Positions 52,051 to 60,773 of a stretch of 64,000 bases of DNA are shown here, piece after piece. Numbering within the stretch: the first letter of the stretch is position 1; every line of letters begins with the position of its first letter. The notes beneath the pieces are model-generated. The model saw only the letters and a list, made by a program, of their open reading frames with translations, made no database searches and was not told the DNA's origin. Source of the DNA: Caballeronia insecticola. Lineage in GTDB: Bacteria > Pseudomonadota > Gammaproteobacteria > Burkholderiales > Burkholderiaceae. The stretch lies in assembly GCF_000402035.1 (NCBI RefSeq), contig NC_021295.1, positions 245,693-309,692 of the forward strand, in the 5' to 3' direction. A program made the translations under genes and the position numbers.

Positions 52051-53505
52051 ATGCTTAGAACCCGCGTCGAGTCCGACGAGGCAGTTGCCCAGCGTGAAGG
52101 ATTGATCCGGCGCTCGTCGCAGCTTATGGTGAACTGGGCCGAGAGATGGTTCCCCGACACCTACGTGTTCGTGGTTTGCATCTGCATCGTCGTCGCGATC
52201 GGTGCGACGCTGCATACGGGACAGCCGATCGCTGTGAGCAGGGCCTTCGGCGATGGATTCTGGAGCATTATCCCGTTCACCATGCAAATGACGTTCGTCG
52301 TCATCGGGGGCTACGTCGTCGCGATGTCGCCCCCGGCCGACGCCCTGCTCCGTCGTCTCGCTCGCATTCCGAGGACGTCTCGCGGTGCCATCGTCTTTGT
52401 TGCCTCCCTGAGCATCCTAATGTCGCTCATCAATTGGGGGGTCAGCCTGATATTCTCCGGCCTGCTCGTGCGCGAAATCGCGCGCCGAGAGGGCTTCACG
52501 CTCGATTATCGGGCCGCGGGTGCGGCCGCCTATCTCGGCTTGGGGTGTACCTTCACGCTCGGGTTGAGTTCTTCTCCCGCACAATTGCAAGCGAACGCCT
52601 CGAGCCTTCCCCCGGACTTACGCGCAATCTCCGGCGTAATCGGCTTCAATGAAACAATCCTGACCTGGCAGAATGCCGTGGTTCTTTTGACTGTCATGGC
52701 GGTATCTTTAGCCATCAGCTTTTGGACCGCGCCATCCCGGCGCACAAGCGTCACCGCTGAGGAACTGGGCGTCGATCTCCGAATCGACTCGCGTGCCGAC
52801 ACCCAGAGCAATCGGCCGGGGGATCGGCTTGAGTTCAGCCCCGTGTTGACGATTGCAGTGGCCATCTTGATGTCGGGATGGGTCTGGAACGCCTTCGCAA
52901 GCGGAAGTCCATTCGCCGTTCTATCCCAGTTGAACACCTACAACCTGCTATTTCTGATGTTGGGGCTGCTTCTACACTGGCGTCCACGAAGCTTTCTCGA
53001 ATCGTTCCGTCAAGCGGTGCCCGCAGCGAGCGGCATACTGCTTCAGTTTCCATTTTATGGCGGCATCGGTTATATGCTGACCAAGGTGGTGAATGCTCAT
53101 GGAAGCAGTGCGTCCGATGCCATTGCCCACTGCTTCATCGGCCTCACCGACAACACCGGCATATTTTCCATTTTAGTGGGCGTCTATTCCGCGGTGTTGG
53201 GGTTCTTCGTTCCATCGGCAGGTGGCAAATGGCTCATCGAAGCCCCTTACATCATGAGCGCGGCAAATCAGACCCATGCGCATCTCGGATGGACCGTCAT
53301 GGTCTACAACATTACCGAGACCCTCCCGAGCCTCATCAATCCCTTCTGGATGCTCCCGCTACTTGGCATTCTGAAGTTGAAGCCCAAGGATATCGTCGGA
53401 TACACGACGATCCAGTTTCTGATTCATGCGCCGCTTGTCATTCTGGTAGCCGCAGCTCTGATGCTCACGTTCACCTATCACGCCCCTGTACTCCCGCCGC
53501 ACTAG
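52051..53505 (+). CDS. Short-chain fatty acid transporter, AtoE family
   Basis: A 484-residue membrane protein from ATG at 52051 (GAGG upstream; the frame to 52024 is open). It has about twelve hydrophobic segments. The AtoE family (PF02667) features include WAERWFPDTYVFVVCICIVVAIGATL, LINWGVSLIFSGLLVREIARR and FVPSAGGKWLIEAPYIMSAAN near residue 390. It is thought to import short-chain fatty acids such as acetoacetate or butyrate. No ato genes flank it; the thiolase at 43653 is 8 kb away. Confidence 0.9.
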   Translation: MLRTRVESDEAVAQREGLIRRSSQLMVNWAERWFPDTYVFVVCICIVVAIGATLHTGQPIAVSRAFGDGFWSIIPFTMQMTFVVIGGYVVAMSPPADALLRRLARIPRTSRGAIVFVASLSILMSLINWGVSLIFSGLLVREIARREGFTLDYRAAGAAAYLGLGCTFTLGLSSSPAQLQANASSLPPDLRAISGVIGFNETILTWQNAVVLLTVMAVSLAISFWTAPSRRTSVTAEELGVDLRIDSRADTQSNRPGDRLEFSPVLTIAVAILMSGWVWNAFASGSPFAVLSQLNTYNLLFLMLGLLLHWRPRSFLESFRQAVPAASGILLQFPFYGGIGYMLTKVVNAHGSSASDAIAHCFIGLTDNTGIFSILVGVYSAVLGFFVPSAGGKWLIEAPYIMSAANQTHAHLGWTVMVYNITETLPSLINPFWMLPLLGILKLKPKDIVGYTTIQFLIHAPLVILVAAALMLTFTYHAPVLPPH

Positions 53506-53687
53506 GGCGGAGTCTAGTCGATCCGTCGAGGGCATTGCCTCCGAAGCTCAGACCGTGTTCGAAAGCCGCGGCATCTGTGATGCCCACAGGCAATAAGCTG
53601 GTGCGATGCGAGATCTGCCGCGCGAAGAATGCGCATGGTGGCCGACAGTAACTCGAGTCTTGTTCGACTCGGGACGCGTCCGGAGAA

Positions 53688-54338
53688 CTACTTCGCGAGC
53701 CTCGCAATCGAGGGGCGCTCGAGCATCCTCTTATGCCACTTCCGGAGCGAGGACAGTTCCGGGGAAATGTCAGTTTGGGTCTGTTCGGCAAACCGCAGCC
53801 CGGCTACGAGCGTGATGTCTGCGAGCGAGAATTCCGATCCCGCCACATAAGGTGAATTCGCCAGAACTCCGTCGAAATACCTCATCCCGACGATTGCGCG
53901 CTCGCGTTCGAACGAGCCCCATTCGGTTCTGCCCTTCCACATCGGCCGTTTGTGTGCCTCAAGCAAGGGCCCCCCGCCCGGCGTTCCGTAGTGGAAGTAA
54001 TTCCCGATGGCATACAGAATCTCTCGCTCGGCGCGTTTGTGCATCATGTGTATGACGCCCATCTCCTTTGGCATCCTACCGGTAAGAGTTGGCTTGCCGT
54101 CAAGATAGTCGAGATAGGTAACAATCGCTGACACCTCGGACAGGAACGTTCCGTCATCCAATTGCAGGACCGGCACCGTGCCCTCAGGATTCATTGCCAG
54201 GAAAGCAGGCTGTTTATGTTCCGCCGCCGCGAGATCTACAGGCACGAATTCCACTTGATCCGACAATCGCTTCTCTTCCAGCGCGATCCTTACCCGAAGT
54301 GGATTGGGTGCGCCGTGTACGTCAAATATTCGCATCAT
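53688..54338 (-). CDS. Glutathione S-transferase family protein
   Basis: A 216-residue GST (start at 54338 or the Met next to it). The N-terminal thioredoxin-like domain reads MRIFDVHGAPNPLRVRIALEEK and NPEGTVPVLQLDDGTFLSEVSAIVTYLD, with the glutathione-binding cis-Pro and SE motif. The C-terminal helical domain has YVAGSEFSLADITLVAG. It resembles general proteobacterial GSTs acting on xenobiotics. It is on the minus strand and convergent with the AtoE gene. No strong ribosome site. Confidence 0.9.
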   Translation of the reverse strand: MMRIFDVHGAPNPLRVRIALEEKRLSDQVEFVPVDLAAAEHKQPAFLAMNPEGTVPVLQLDDGTFLSEVSAIVTYLDYLDGKPTLTGRMPKEMGVIHMMHKRAEREILYAIGNYFHYGTPGGGPLLEAHKRPMWKGRTEWGSFERERAIVGMRYFDGVLANSPYVAGSEFSLADITLVAGLRFAEQTQTDISPELSSLRKWHKRMLERPSIARLAK

Positions 54339-54964
54339 ATAACCAGACCTGTGAACATGAGCGTCGGTCTCCGTACCTCAAAGAAGAGCGTCACCCTGAA
54401 ATCGTACTCGTTCCCGCTGATTGAGATTATATGTGTAAGCCAGATCATGCGCTGCCATGCCTGATCGATGACATTCGAACAGATGCCTCTGCGCAGGGTG
54501 ACGGAACAGAGGCTGCACGTGCAGCGTTGCCGTCGATGATCCGAATAGTCCCGTCAGCCTGGACAAGATCATGACAAGTTCAGAGATGCGAGGGCGACGT
54601 AGTCGGATCGCTGAACAAGAACGGATGGGTTCCCATACGGATAGCCGGCTCACAGACCAACTGTTCGTGGCCTTTCGTCGATGCAAGGGGGAAAAAGTCG
54701 TCTCGCCTACGTGCGCATCAAACAGCATGTGTTCGTTGCGTTTCGTCGATCCGGAGCGACAAGGGAATTATGCAGGGTCTGACGACACGACGCGAATACC
54801 ACCACGAAATCGGCATGCGTAGCCAGCGAAGATGTGGTCGCTCTAACCGCGCATCCCCCTGTCAGAACGTCTGACTGAACTACACGGGAGTCGTTGAAAA
54901 CCTCTAAGCGTCCTCGATGCCAATGCGTCATGAAAGCATTCAATTGCATTCGAGCGACCATTCA
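54339..54964. other. No gene recognised
   Basis: About 625 bp with only short shadows on both strands and no clear hairpin or repeat. Confidence 0.5.
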
Positions 54965-55324
54965 TCATTCCGACGATGCGTCGATCAAAAATTTGGCTCT
55001 ATCTTTGGCATCCCTGATCCAGACCGGCGGTCGCGCATGACCACTCCAGGTTGCTCCAGTTTTTGGATCGCGATACTTCGGCGGCAGCTTGCCTTTCGAT
55101 GAACCCGCAGCTTTGGAATTGCGGCGGGTGGCTTTTATGGCATCTGGTTCCTTCCCGGCGCTTGAACTCTTCATGTCGGCCCGGAGGTCTTCGACAGAAA
55201 TGCCGTGCTTATCCATCATTCTCTTGATACTCTGGATGACGGACGTCGACTGCTTGCGCCGTAGTTCATCGGCTTTCTTCTGCAAGTTGGCGATGCGCTG
55301 TTCAATCTGGAATAACGTAGCCAT
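54965..55324 (-). CDS. H-NS family DNA-binding protein
   Basis: A 119-residue H-NS-type protein from ATG at 55324 (AGGAACACT upstream). The N-terminal coiled coil spans about residues 3-50 (LFQIEQRIANLQKKADEL), then a linker, and the DNA-binding domain at 83-114 (YRDPKTGATWSGHARPPVWI). The usual G-R-G-R-A-P minor-groove loop reads G-H-A-R-P-P, so affinity may differ from normal. The frame is open in phase from 55582 with no stop, giving an 86-residue extension that also looks protein-like, so a longer form (205 residues) is possible. It lies downstream of polB on the same strand. Confidence 0.85.
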   Translation of the reverse strand: MATLFQIEQRIANLQKKADELRRKQSTSVIQSIKRMMDKHGISVEDLRADMKSSSAGKEPDAIKATRRNSKAAGSSKGKLPPKYRDPKTGATWSGHARPPVWIRDAKDRAKFLIDASSE

Positions 55325-55587
55325 AGTGTTCCTGATCCACAGGGGATCGACGTTTTTTACGATGGACTTGTCGCCAGCTACATTGCATTCCGTAACCACC
55401 GACGCTAGGCGAACTATATCGTTTTGGTCGAACAAAGAGAAGCAGGCGCCCTTCGGGATTCGATCCAGCCGCCGCTGCACGGGCACTCCGGAAAGCCGCT
55501 GCGACTGAACTACGACTGAAAGCTCAGATGGTTGTTCGGCGAGTTCCAATATCGGTGACGTCTGCGCCACGCCGGTCGTCACACTAT

Positions 55588-57963
55588 TCAGAAAAGGCTA
55601 GCCTGCTCACTGATCAGGTTCTCGAACGATTCGCCGACAAACGGAAGGATTGCGTCAGCGACCGGTTGCAACTGCCTGACGATGTAGTGTTCATAATCGA
55701 TCGGCGCAGTCAGTCTTTCGAGTGGCTCGGGGCCGTTGCGAGTGACGAAATATCGGATCCATCCGCCGCTTTGATATTGCAGCGGCCGCTGCTGCTTCTC
55801 GTTGAACTCGTCCGCCAGGCGCGCGGCGCGCACTTGCGGAGGAACATGCCGAACGTAGCTGTTCAGGTTCTGCCGTAGCCGCTTGCGATAGATCATCAAG
55901 TCGTCGAGCTTACCGGCTCTCGTTTCGCGCACGTACGTCTGCACGAAGTCCCGGTAAGGCTCTCCCTTGAAAATCTTCATGTACAGTTCACGCTGGAAGC
56001 GCTGCGCGAGCGGGGTCCAGTCGCTTCTCGCGGTCTCCAGGCCGCGAAAGACCATCGTATCGATGCCTTCCTTCGATCGCGCCAACCCGGCATATCGCTT
56101 CTTGCTGCCGAGTTCCGCTCCTCTGATCGTCGGCATGAAAAAGCGTTGGTAGTAAGCATCGAACTCGATTTCCAGGAAGCTTTCGAGCCTGAGCTTTCCG
56201 GCGAGATGATGTTCCCACCATCGATTGATCGCCGTCACGAGTCGGCTTGCCACCTCGTCGGCCTGGTCCACCGTGTGCTCACGCTTCAGCCAAACGAAGA
56301 TCGAGTCGGTGTCGCCGTAAATGACGTCGTAACCCTCCCTCTCGACCAACTCTTTCGTCCTGTGCATGATTTCGTGTCCGCGCAGCGTGACTGAGGACAC
56401 CAATGGCGGGTTAAAGAATTTGCAATCAGGTGAGCCCAACACTCCGCAGAACGAGTTCATCAGCAGCTTGAGTGCCTGCGAGAGCGGTTCATTCGAGGCG
56501 CGCTTTGCCGCATCGCGGCGTTTCCACAACTGATCGACGATGTCCGGCAGGCTGCCTTTCTTTCTTGAGAAAAAGACGCCGCGCATACCGGGCACGACCG
56601 CCGCGTTGTCCACCTCGATTTCAGCCTCTACAAGCCCGACCGGGTCGATCAGGAACGTTCGAATGATGGATGCGTACAGGCTCTTGAAGTCGAGCACCAG
56701 CACGGAGTCGTAGAGTCCCGGACGTGAATCCATGACGAATCCTCCGGGATACGACGAGCCGCCCGGAATCTGTCCGACGTTGGGAGCGACGTAGCCGTCG
56801 CGATGCATACGCGGGAGGTAGTGGTGATTGAACGCGGCGATTGAACCTCCGAAACGATCGGCTTGCAGCCCCGTTACGTTCGCCCGTTCCACAAGAAAGT
56901 CCATGAGACCGGTCTTCGCGAATATCCTCGTCACCAACTCGCAGTCTTTGAGGTTGTAGCGCGCGAGCGCGGTCTTGTCTTCGTGAAAGCGCCTTTCGAT
57001 TTCCTCCATCCGGCCGTAGACATCGGAGACCTCTTTTCCCTCTTGCAGGAGTTGCTGCGCCACGGCCTCCAGAGCGAATGAGGGAAACGTCCACAGCGCA
57101 GCCTTGAGCGCCTCGATGCCGTCTATCACCAGGCGCCCTGCCGTGGGCGCAAAGAAGTAACCTTCCTTTGTGCCGTGCTTGCGCCACTCGATCTTTCCAC
57201 CGCCGCGACCAAGCAGTAGCGGAATGTTCAGGTTGTCGGCGTGCCGCTGTAATACGCGAAGGTCAAACTGGATCACGTTCCAGCCAATGACGATGTCCGG
57301 GTCGAAACGGGCGAACCAATCGTTCAAGCGCGCCAGGATCTCGCGTTGGCTCTTGCAGTAGTGCAACTCGAAATCGACCGCGGATGTCTCGCCTGTCGGA
57401 TCGCCCAGCATGAAGACTTGTCGTTGCCCGCAACCTTCGAGCGCGACGGAGTAGAGATCGCCTGCGGGGCTCGTCTCGATGTCCAGCGACACCATTGAAA
57501 GCGATGGTCGATAGTCCCCTTCGGGCCGCAGCCGGCAGTCGTTGATGACGCTTCCATTGTCGACGCCGCCGTCGATCACTACGGAAGACGTGATGAATCG
57601 CTCCATCAGATATCGTTCGGGCGGACGAATATCGGCTTCATAGAGCGGGATACCCTTTTCCTTCAGATCTTTCTCCAACCCTATCAGCGCCCGGTATTGG
57701 GGACTGTAGACGCCAACCACCTTGCGCTGCTCGAAATCCTTGAGGTCGAGCGACTGCACCACCATCCCGGGAATTCGCGCGCTCGCCGAGGATATCTGCT
57801 CCAGAAATTCGGCGGGAGCGAATGCGACCGAACGCTGCGCCGTCAGCGTGACCATGCGCGGACCTATCTCGGTTGCCATCCAGAACTGGATTTCCGTACC
57901 CGTTGGTGTATCTCGCCAGTTCCGCGTGAGGATGAAGCCCTTGATTGGTTCAGACCGCTCCAC
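55588..57963 (-). CDS. polB: DNA polymerase II (family B) with altered motifs A and B
   Basis: A 791-residue family B polymerase, very near E. coli Pol II (783). The proofreading exonuclease is intact: Exo I SLDIETS (Asp161, Glu163), Exo II IGWNVIQFD and Exo III YNLKDCELV. Motif C is YGDTDSIFVW (549-558). Two normally near-invariant residues differ. Motif A reads DFKSLYASII, with Ala431 in place of the usual Pro, and motif B reads LMNSFCGVLG, with Cys506 in place of the usual Tyr. Each is one base from the standard codon. Catalytic Asp residues remain. Pol II acts in DNA damage tolerance. It sits alone with an H-NS gene downstream; the chromosomal housekeeping copy may be elsewhere. Confidence 0.93.
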   Translation of the reverse strand: MERSEPIKGFILTRNWRDTPTGTEIQFWMATEIGPRMVTLTAQRSVAFAPAEFLEQISSASARIPGMVVQSLDLKDFEQRKVVGVYSPQYRALIGLEKDLKEKGIPLYEADIRPPERYLMERFITSSVVIDGGVDNGSVINDCRLRPEGDYRPSLSMVSLDIETSPAGDLYSVALEGCGQRQVFMLGDPTGETSAVDFELHYCKSQREILARLNDWFARFDPDIVIGWNVIQFDLRVLQRHADNLNIPLLLGRGGGKIEWRKHGTKEGYFFAPTAGRLVIDGIEALKAALWTFPSFALEAVAQQLLQEGKEVSDVYGRMEEIERRFHEDKTALARYNLKDCELVTRIFAKTGLMDFLVERANVTGLQADRFGGSIAAFNHHYLPRMHRDGYVAPNVGQIPGGSSYPGGFVMDSRPGLYDSVLVLDFKSLYASIIRTFLIDPVGLVEAEIEVDNAAVVPGMRGVFFSRKKGSLPDIVDQLWKRRDAAKRASNEPLSQALKLLMNSFCGVLGSPDCKFFNPPLVSSVTLRGHEIMHRTKELVEREGYDVIYGDTDSIFVWLKREHTVDQADEVASRLVTAINRWWEHHLAGKLRLESFLEIEFDAYYQRFFMPTIRGAELGSKKRYAGLARSKEGIDTMVFRGLETARSDWTPLAQRFQRELYMKIFKGEPYRDFVQTYVRETRAGKLDDLMIYRKRLRQNLNSYVRHVPPQVRAARLADEFNEKQQRPLQYQSGGWIRYFVTRNGPEPLERLTAPIDYEHYIVRQLQPVADAILPFVGESFENLISEQASLF

Positions 57964-58047
57964 GCTCAGTCCTCGTATCTCTGGTGACTTGCGATGCCCG
58001 TTCGGCAGAGCACGTTGCGGCGCTCGATCTCCGGAACGTGTCCCCTT

Positions 58048-59058
58048 TCAAAGCGCCAACTCATCCAGTCTGTCTTGCATCATGACGCTTCGAAATGACG
58101 TCTTCCGCCCCTTCTCATTGTCCGGAAACGTTCCAGCGCTTCCTTGCCCCATCAGGAGCGGACACTGCGCAAAGAGATCCGCGGCCCAATCGAGGAACAC
58201 TCGCACCTTGGGTGCCAAATGCTTGTTGTGCGGAAATATCGCCGAGACGCTGCGAGAATGCGGCTTGAACTGTGGAAGAACTTCCACCAGGGCGCCGGAC
58301 GCCATGTGTGCGTGCGCGATGTATCGAGGCGCCTGAACGATTCCAAGGCCGTGAACGCCCGCCAGGACGTACGCCTCCGCATCGTTGAAGCCAAGCCGGC
58401 CGTTCATCCTCACTTCAGTTGGTTCGCCTTTCTCCTCGAAACTGAAATTGAGCGTTCGTCCCGTCCGATTCGAGAAGTAGTGCACCGAGGCGTGGCTATC
58501 CAGCTCGGCGAGCGTCCGAGGCGTACCGTGCCTCTTGAGGTAGGCCGGGCTAGCCAACGTTACGAGTTCGAGTGCACCGAGCCTCCTCACGCCCAGGCTG
58601 GAATCCGGCAAGACCCCTACGCGAATTGCGCAATCGACGCCCTCCTCGACGAGGTCGATCTGATTGTTGCTCAGGCCGATCATCAGTTCCAGGTCAGGGT
58701 ACATCGACCGAAACTGCGATAGCTGAGGCAGAACGACGAATCGTCCAAGCGAGCCTGGCATCTCGACATGCAGTCTGCCAAGCGGCCGCTTGCCATGCCC
58801 CGTCAATGCATGCTCGCTTTCCTCGATTTCGGCTAGCACCTGAGCACAGCGTTTGTAAAATTCAGCACCCTCATCCGTGAGCTTCAATCGACGTGTCGTA
58901 CGATGCAGAAGTCGGACATCGAGTCTTGCTTCGAGCCTCTGGACGATGATCGTCGCAGTGGCAGGCGTCATCTCCATCGCTTCTGCCGCGCGAGAGAAGC
59001 TGTTCATTTCCACTATCTTCGTGAAAACTTCCATCTCTTTCAGCTTGTCCAATTGCAC
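58048..59058 (-). CDS. LysR-family transcriptional regulator
   Basis: A 336-residue LysR protein starting at GTG 59058, or at the Met eight codons later. The HTH is VEMNSFSRAAEAMEMTPATATIIVQRLEARL, and the linker and effector domain (GRLHVEMPGSLGRFVVLPQ) are of the CrgA-like branch. The last 35 residues are polar and go beyond the normal end. It is divergent from the long non-coding stretch before the glycosylase gene. No target is evident. Confidence 0.88.
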   Translation of the reverse strand: MQLDKLKEMEVFTKIVEMNSFSRAAEAMEMTPATATIIVQRLEARLDVRLLHRTTRRLKLTDEGAEFYKRCAQVLAEIEESEHALTGHGKRPLGRLHVEMPGSLGRFVVLPQLSQFRSMYPDLELMIGLSNNQIDLVEEGVDCAIRVGVLPDSSLGVRRLGALELVTLASPAYLKRHGTPRTLAELDSHASVHYFSNRTGRTLNFSFEEKGEPTEVRMNGRLGFNDAEAYVLAGVHGLGIVQAPRYIAHAHMASGALVEVLPQFKPHSRSVSAIFPHNKHLAPKVRVFLDWAADLFAQCPLLMGQGSAGTFPDNEKGRKTSFRSVMMQDRLDELAL

Positions 59059-59931
59059 ACCCCTACGCGCGTGAAGTCCGATTCAGAACCCGTTCTCCTG
59101 ACGGTCAAGGCATGCCAGAGGCGGGCTGTTCCGATGGAGTCGACCAGAGCTTGGATTATAGACATGCTCTTAAACGATGTCTTTTCCCGTCACTTGCACG
59201 AGGAATTGCCGACGGCAGACAGGCGGGCGGTTTCGATCCGCTGAAACTGTGTCGCTACACGGTATGAGTTTCGGTGTTCGCTACAGGAACGGCTTAGCGA
59301 ACATTATTTTCCGCAATAAAAAAGACAATTTAGATTCAGCGCGTTTTTCTTGACGAACCAGACGTGTAGAGTTTCAACCTCGTTCAGGTTCTTCAAACGG
59401 CTCTGTGAAGAACTCGCGGACGCGGGACGTTCGAGGTGAACCGAGTCATACGCGATCGCTGGCTCTTTCGCGTTTATGTCAGGAGCGACGTGGTTGTTGA
59501 GTAGATGCACACATCGCCTGACAGCTTTTGAACCTCGGACATGCTCATGTCGGTAGCTCGCCACCGCGACGCAGGCGAAGGAAACGCATTCGTCCGAACC
59601 GCGATGAGCGTTGCGTGGTGTAGTTATCATTTCTTCCTTTCGTATCGCTGGCAACCTCGAGCCCCCGCCGCATCACGAAAGCTGCTTTGGGCGAAAGGGG
59701 AACCTGTTTCGCGTTTCGCCTGATGATCTCTCAGGCCTTGGTATTTCCCTCTAACCAAGGTTTTCACGCCGGCTCACGCCGGCGTCTTTTTGTTCCGAAG
59801 CTCAGCTGGGAAACGCTCTTTGATCGATGATCTGGCTCCTCGGCAGGCCTGCTACAGTCGGGCGCAGGCCGGCGCGAATTTGCGTCTTTACGCCAAGCAC
59901 CTCAACTGCGCAGCTTTCTTGTGACTACGCC
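59059..59931. other. Long stretch without a gene; contains hairpins and a terminator
   Basis: About 870 bp, the second longest gap in the window. Only short frames are found. The right half carries a CTCTCAGGC stretch at about 59729 and two hairpins ending in a U-run (59736-59791). A plus-strand non-coding transcript ending there is possible. No promoter was clearly seen. Confidence 0.5.
59736..59791 (+). terminator. Double hairpin with U-run, rho-independent terminator
   Basis: CCTTGGT (59736-59742) pairs with ACCAAGG (59754-59760), then ACGCCGGC (59766-59773) pairs exactly with GCCGGCGT (59778-59785) around a TCAC loop, followed by CTTTTT. The second hairpin is a textbook terminator on the plus strand. 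No coding gene ends just upstream, which hints at an untranslated RNA. Confidence 0.65.
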
Positions 59932-60576
59932 ATGAATAAGATCGATACATCAGCGGACCAGGGTGGTTTGGTCGTGGGTCAGGACGGTCTCGCTCGACCC
60001 GCCTGGGCGGTCGAGGGCATGATGCGGACGTACTACGACACTGAGTGGGGCATGCCCGTACGAGACGAGCGCGGTTTGTTCGAAAGAGTTTCGCTGGAGG
60101 TGTTCCAGTCAGGTTTGTCATGGTCGACGATACTGCATAAGCGCGAGGCTTTTCGCGCGGCGTTCGATCATTTCGATCCGGATCTCGTCTCGACGTACAG
60201 CGACGCCGACATGGATCGACTCATGGCGAACAGCGGGATTATTCGCAACCTGTCCAAGATTCGCGCGACGATTGGAAATGCGAAGGCTACCGTCATGCTT
60301 CGCGAGCGTGGGGGTCTGTCCGACCTGGTCTGGTCCTTCAAGCCCTCCGCGACACCAGCCCCGGCGCGCTTTAGCGACATACCCACGTCTTCCGACGAAT
60401 CCATTGCGATGAGCAAGGCGCTCCGTGGTCATGGATTCAAGTTCGTGGGGCCGACGAACATGTTCGCCCTGATGGAGGCCATTGGAATGGTCGACACACA
60501 CCTCGTTGGAAGCCATCGTCGCGGCAGTTCAGGCGTGTGGGTCGTGGCGAAGTCGAGGAGCGGCAGCGCGCGGTGA
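59932..60576 (+). CDS. DNA-3-methyladenine glycosylase I-like (TAG family)
   Basis: About 214 residues from ATG at 59932 (an upstream extension to 59827 is not protein-like). The TAG fold is clear: YYDTEWGMPVRDERGLFERVSLEVFQSGLSWSTILHKREAFRAAFDHFDP, with the conserved Glu of LE before the GLSW motif, and FKFVGPTNMFALMEAIGMVDTHL. The usual zinc-snap ligands, a Cys near the N-terminus and a Cys/His pair near the end, are absent: the start has no Cys, and the end reads HLVGSHRRGSSG. It would excise 3-methyladenine or act on a related lesion. No strong ribosome site. Confidence 0.85.
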   Translation: MNKIDTSADQGGLVVGQDGLARPAWAVEGMMRTYYDTEWGMPVRDERGLFERVSLEVFQSGLSWSTILHKREAFRAAFDHFDPDLVSTYSDADMDRLMANSGIIRNLSKIRATIGNAKATVMLRERGGLSDLVWSFKPSATPAPARFSDIPTSSDESIAMSKALRGHGFKFVGPTNMFALMEAIGMVDTHLVGSHRRGSSGVWVVAKSRSGSAR

Positions 60577-60773
60577 CGCTGGGGACATTCCGCTATGACG
60601 CACGGGCCTAGGTTCGCCGTATGGCGGAAAGCGGGCGCGGGCTGACCGGTCGAAGCGTCATTTGAAGAAGTCCGCTCTCGCCGACGAAAGGACCGGAGCG
60701 GTCAAACGGCTCGAATAGTGCATCCGTCGAGGCACACGGGGAGGAGTCGCTCACGCAACATTAAAGGGCAGCA

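Noticed and set aside
59660..59760. CTCTCAGGC and a GCGAAAGGGG stretch, resembling part of a glycine riboswitch
   Set aside because: The matching GAGAG 5' strand of the aptamer is missing, the 3' GGAC/GAGG block is absent, and the downstream gene is a DNA glycosylase.
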